The notes beneath the pieces were generated by a model that did not search any database, had not been told where the DNA came from, and worked only from the letters and a program-made list of their open reading frames with translations. From Candidatus Omnitrophota bacterium (lineage in GTDB: Bacteria; Omnitrophota; Gorgyraeia; Zapsychrales; Zapsychraceae), in contig JAKQLT010000123.1 in the NCBI GenBank assembly GCA_029567025.1, forward strand, positions 1 through 9,058: 9,058 bases of DNA, written 5' to 3'. Of the stretch, positions 6,767 to 9,058 are shown in pieces. A program made the position numbers and the translations under genes. The first letter of the stretch is position 1, and every line of letters begins with the position of its first letter.

Positions 6767-7729
6767 GTGGATGTAGAACAATTTGGTCGCATTGGGGTTT
6801 TAATGGGCGGATACTCTTCCGAACGAGAGATTTCTTTAAGGTCGGGGCGCGCCATTTATGAAGCGTTAGCCCAAGAGGGATGCCGTGTCGTTGCTGTCGA
6901 CCTTATTGATCAAGAAAGAGATAAAATAAAAAATACTCTTTGTGAAGCGAAAATGGATTTAGCTTTTATCGCTCTTCATGGTCGTTTGGGAGAAGACGGT
7001 GAGATCCAAAAAATTTTAGAAGAAATGGATATTGCTTATGTCGGGTCTGATCCGCAGGCGAGCCGGTTTTCTTTTGACAAAGAAATATCGCAGAAAATTT
7101 TTAAAAAGAATCAGCTGAATGTTCCGGATCATCGTGTTATTTCTCAAAAGGAGGATCTTGCCAGAATCGTTTTAGAGTGGAAAATTTTTCCTGTCGTCGT
7201 TAAGCCGACGTGCGAAGGGTCAAGTATAGGGGTTTCTTTAGTAGAAACGAAACAAGCCCTTTTACTTGCGATGCAGGCCGCTTTTAAGTACGGTGATAAA
7301 ATTTTGTTAGAAAAATATATTAAAGGCCGTGAACTGACCGTTGGTATTTTAGATGACTGTGCGCTTCCTGTTATTGAGATTTGCGTTAAACGAACATTTT
7401 TTGACTACACGGCAAAATATGAAAAAGGAGAGACACAGTATTTAATCCCAGCGCCGTTGGATGAAAAAATAGCCATAGAGATTCAAACAGCCGCTCTTAA
7501 AGCCCATCGCGCTTTGGGATGTGAAGATCTTTCCCGTGTTGATTTTATTTTATCTGAAGAAAATGTCGCTTATATTTTAGAAGTCAATAATATTCCAGGA
7601 TTTACAGCAACAAGTTTATTGCCGAAGGCCGCTAAACAGCTTGGAATGACTTTTAATCAATTGTGTTTAAAATTAGTTCAATTAGCTTATGGCAAAAAGA
7701 CGAAAAACAATATCTCTTTCCGCAGTTAA
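6767..7729 (+). CDS. ddl: D-alanine--D-alanine ligase (Ddl)
   Basis: Cytoplasmic ATP-grasp ligase that makes D-Ala-D-Ala, the terminal dipeptide MurF adds to the precursor. From GTG 6767 it is 320 residues. Motifs are MGGYSSEREISLRSG (13-27, Glu19 being the D-Ala-1 site), ALHGRLGEDG (69-78), VVVKPTCEGSSIGVS (143-157), DYTAKYEKGETQY (213-225), RVDF (257-260) and LEVNNIPGFT (271-280). Asp259, Glu272 and Asn274 match the Mg ligands of E. coli DdlB. Tyr218 matches its Tyr216, the residue associated with D-Ala rather than D-Lac as second substrate, so a vancomycin-sensitive type terminus is expected. The homologous domain ends near LVQLAY (303-308). The last dozen residues (about 309-320) form a basic tail encoded inside the overlap with ftsQ. 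The gene order murC-ddl-ftsQ matches ddlB of E. coli. Confidence 0.96.
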   Translation: MDVEQFGRIGVLMGGYSSEREISLRSGRAIYEALAQEGCRVVAVDLIDQERDKIKNTLCEAKMDLAFIALHGRLGEDGEIQKILEEMDIAYVGSDPQASRFSFDKEISQKIFKKNQLNVPDHRVISQKEDLARIVLEWKIFPVVVKPTCEGSSIGVSLVETKQALLLAMQAAFKYGDKILLEKYIKGRELTVGILDDCALPVIEICVKRTFFDYTAKYEKGETQYLIPAPLDEKIAIEIQTAALKAHRALGCEDLSRVDFILSEENVAYILEVNNIPGFTATSLLPKAAKQLGMTFNQLCLKLVQLAYGKKTKNNISFRS

Positions 7730-8450
7730 ATGGCCGTTGATTATTTTATTGACATTGGCTATTCTTATTGGCTCTATTGTCTATGCTTGTCGTTTTATAG
7801 GCGGATGTATTTTAAATGCGGACTATTTCAAGGTCAAAATTATTTCCATCGATCCCGCGCTTCAATCGATTAGCCGTCGCGATCTTAAGTATGTTTTAGG
7901 AAATAATATTTTATTTCTTGATCTGAAAGCGATTGAAAAAGATTTGTTGAGGAAATATCCTTTTGTCTCTCAATTAAAAATCGTCAAACATTTTCCTAAT
8001 CAGATTTCGATTGAGGCCAAACAACGTTTTGCTGTTTTGCAAATTAAAGGGAGCCGTGGCTATTATGTTGTGGATACAAGTGGTGTGGTCATGGCTATAG
8101 CGTCAGAGCAAAACCCCGCGTTGCCTGTTGCGTTAGGGCTTGATTATCCCGGACGCTTGGTTTTAGGAAAAACTTTAAGCACGCGAAAAACAGATTGGGC
8201 TTTACGTATTGCCGCTGTCTTTTCTATGATTCCCGAGCTTTCTTCTTATCCTCTTGCGTCCGTTGATGTCGGCAATTTGTTTAAAATCGAATTGACTTTA
8301 ACGAATAATTTGCGAGTTATTATGGATGATGAGCGTGTTGAAGAGCGTTTAACTGTTTTAGGGAAAATGTTATCACGCGGGAATTTAAATTTAAGCCGTA
8401 TTAAATATATTGACTTACGTTTTAAAGAACCTGTTTTAGGGACAAAATAG
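7689..8450 (+). CDS. ftsQ: Cell division protein FtsQ (POTRA domain)
   Basis: Bitopic divisome protein that in model bacteria forms the FtsQLB complex and links early and late division proteins. The 253 residues have the expected layout: a short basic cytoplasmic N-terminus (MAKRRK), one transmembrane helix at about 15-37, a POTRA-like domain at about 45-115 (including LGNNILFLDL 70-79 and YPFVSQLKIVKHFPNQISI 90-108), and a beta domain ending in IKYIDLRFKEPVLG (238-251), the typical FtsQ finish. The start at ATG 7689 lies 41 bp inside ddl in another frame with no clear Shine-Dalgarno. It is retained because the basic residues before the helix would be lost with a later start and the next in-frame Met is residue 135. 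Sequence conservation of FtsQ is low, so the call rests on architecture, the C-terminal motif and position before ftsA. Confidence 0.9.
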   Translation: MAKRRKTISLSAVKWPLIILLTLAILIGSIVYACRFIGGCILNADYFKVKIISIDPALQSISRRDLKYVLGNNILFLDLKAIEKDLLRKYPFVSQLKIVKHFPNQISIEAKQRFAVLQIKGSRGYYVVDTSGVVMAIASEQNPALPVALGLDYPGRLVLGKTLSTRKTDWALRIAAVFSMIPELSSYPLASVDVGNLFKIELTLTNNLRVIMDDERVEERLTVLGKMLSRGNLNLSRIKYIDLRFKEPVLGTK

Positions 8451-8462
8451 GATCGTTATCTC

Positions 8463-9058
8463 ATGAATGAACAATTTTTTTGTGGTTTGGATTTAGGCGC
8501 TAGTACACTTAAAGCTGGGATCTTAAAAGTTTCCCATGGAAACCATTTTGATTTGATTGATGCTTATGAAGTGGAAACGGTCGGATTTAAAGAAGGGACG
8601 GTTTATGATCTTGGGGAATTTTCCGAGGCTGTTTATCAATCTCTTAATACAATGTTCAAGCGTTCACATGTGGGTCTGCGTGATGTCCAGGTGGGCATAA
8701 GCGGAGAATATCTTCAGTCTCGCCTGGCGTCTACGATGATTCCTCTTACTGATAAGGGAAGCAAAGTCATTACAACAAGGGATTTAGATAAGGTTAATAA
8801 ACATAATCGTTTGTTAAGTCTAAAAATGGATGATGAAATTTTGCATGAAATTTTGCATTATTATCAAGTGAATGATGATAACCCGTCTATTAATCCCTTA
8901 GGGCTTTATGGTCGCAAATTAGGAGTGGAGTCGTTACTTATTATGACAGAAGTGAATCGTATTCGTAATTTAACCCGCGCGGTTCATGAAGCGGGTTATG
9001 ATGTGAATAATATCTTTTTTGATAGTTATGCGGCCGCAAAAGTTGTTTTAACAGAAGA
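8463..9058 (+). CDS. ftsA: Cell division protein FtsA, N-terminal part (cut by window end)
   Basis: Actin-like ATPase that tethers FtsZ filaments to the membrane and recruits later divisome proteins. Only the first 198 codons are present and the frame is still open at the right edge. Visible are the phosphate-1 loop GLDLGASTLKAGI (8-20), GFKEGTVYDLGEFSEAV (41-57) typical of FtsA, VQVGISGEYLQS (76-87), ITTRDLDKV (103-111), the EILH segment (125-128), NPLGLYGRKLGVE (144-156) in the 1C subdomain, and NLTRAVHEAGYDV (169-181). The 1C-type insertion and GFKEG motif favour FtsA over MreB or PilM. ATG 8463 has AGGA (8449-8452) 10 bases upstream, starting within the ftsQ stop. The ATG at 8467 is out of frame. 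The C-terminal amphipathic membrane-targeting helix would lie outside the window. Confidence 0.95.
   Translation, partial: MNEQFFCGLDLGASTLKAGILKVSHGNHFDLIDAYEVETVGFKEGTVYDLGEFSEAVYQSLNTMFKRSHVGLRDVQVGISGEYLQSRLASTMIPLTDKGSKVITTRDLDKVNKHNRLLSLKMDDEILHEILHYYQVNDDNPSINPLGLYGRKLGVESLLIMTEVNRIRNLTRAVHEAGYDVNNIFFDSYAAAKVVLTE
8833..8858 (+). repeat. Short tandem direct repeat inside ftsA
   Basis: The 12-base unit ATGAAATTTTGC occurs twice head to tail (8833-8844 and 8845-8856), with a further AT completing a 26-base repetitive run. In frame it gives EILHEILH (FtsA residues 125-132). Because the unit is a multiple of three, the frame is kept. Confidence 0.8.

Noticed and set aside
7749..7778. Possible internal promoter for ftsQ-ftsA: TTGACA at 7749-7754 and TCTATT at 7773-7778
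   Set aside because: The -35 is perfect, but the -10 matches only 4 of 6 positions with an 18-base spacer, and the bases encode the FtsQ transmembrane helix. It also lies downstream of the ftsQ start, so it could serve only ftsA onward. The evidence is too weak to annotate.

Overview
The window is a bacterial division and cell wall (dcw) cluster read entirely on the + strand. It comes from an AT-rich genome with ordinary bacterial start signals. The order is mraY, murD, ftsW, murG, a secreted zinc-metallopeptidase-like gene, murC, ddl, ftsQ and the 5' part of ftsA. Apart from the extra gene, this is the textbook order seen in E. coli. Gaps between genes are 12 bp or less and several genes overlap, so the whole window looks like the interior of one operon. 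No promoter, intrinsic terminator, RNA gene, mobile element or CRISPR array can be supported inside it.

Layout: positions 1-41 hold only an AT-only inverted repeat and the mraY ribosome binding site. mraY (42-1130) overlaps murD (1127-2410) by ATGA. ftsW (2423-3529) and murG (3539-4612) follow with short Shine-Dalgarno-bearing gaps. The metallopeptidase-like gene (4609-5394) is joined to murG and to murC (5391-6755) by ATGA overlaps at both ends. ddl (6767-7729) has a strong Shine-Dalgarno and a GTG start. ftsQ (7689-8450) starts 41 bp inside ddl. ftsA (8463 onward) runs off the right edge.

The genes form one pathway. MurC and MurD add L-Ala and D-Glu to UDP-MurNAc, and Ddl supplies D-Ala-D-Ala for the later MurF step. 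MraY and MurG build lipid I and lipid II at the membrane, and FtsW polymerises lipid II at the septum. FtsQ and FtsA are divisome scaffold and membrane-anchor proteins. The peptidase-like protein has a predicted signal peptide and an intact HExxH-x18-E zinc site, so it probably acts outside the cytoplasm. Its role is not known from sequence.

The protein sequences, notably MurD with its shortened central domain, remind me of uncultured lineages such as Omnitrophota. That placement is from memory of family sequences and is tentative. The clearest item beyond routine annotation is the metallopeptidase gene embedded and apparently translationally coupled within the cluster. Smaller points are the remodelled MurD central domain, the long ddl/ftsQ overlap, and the palindrome before mraY.
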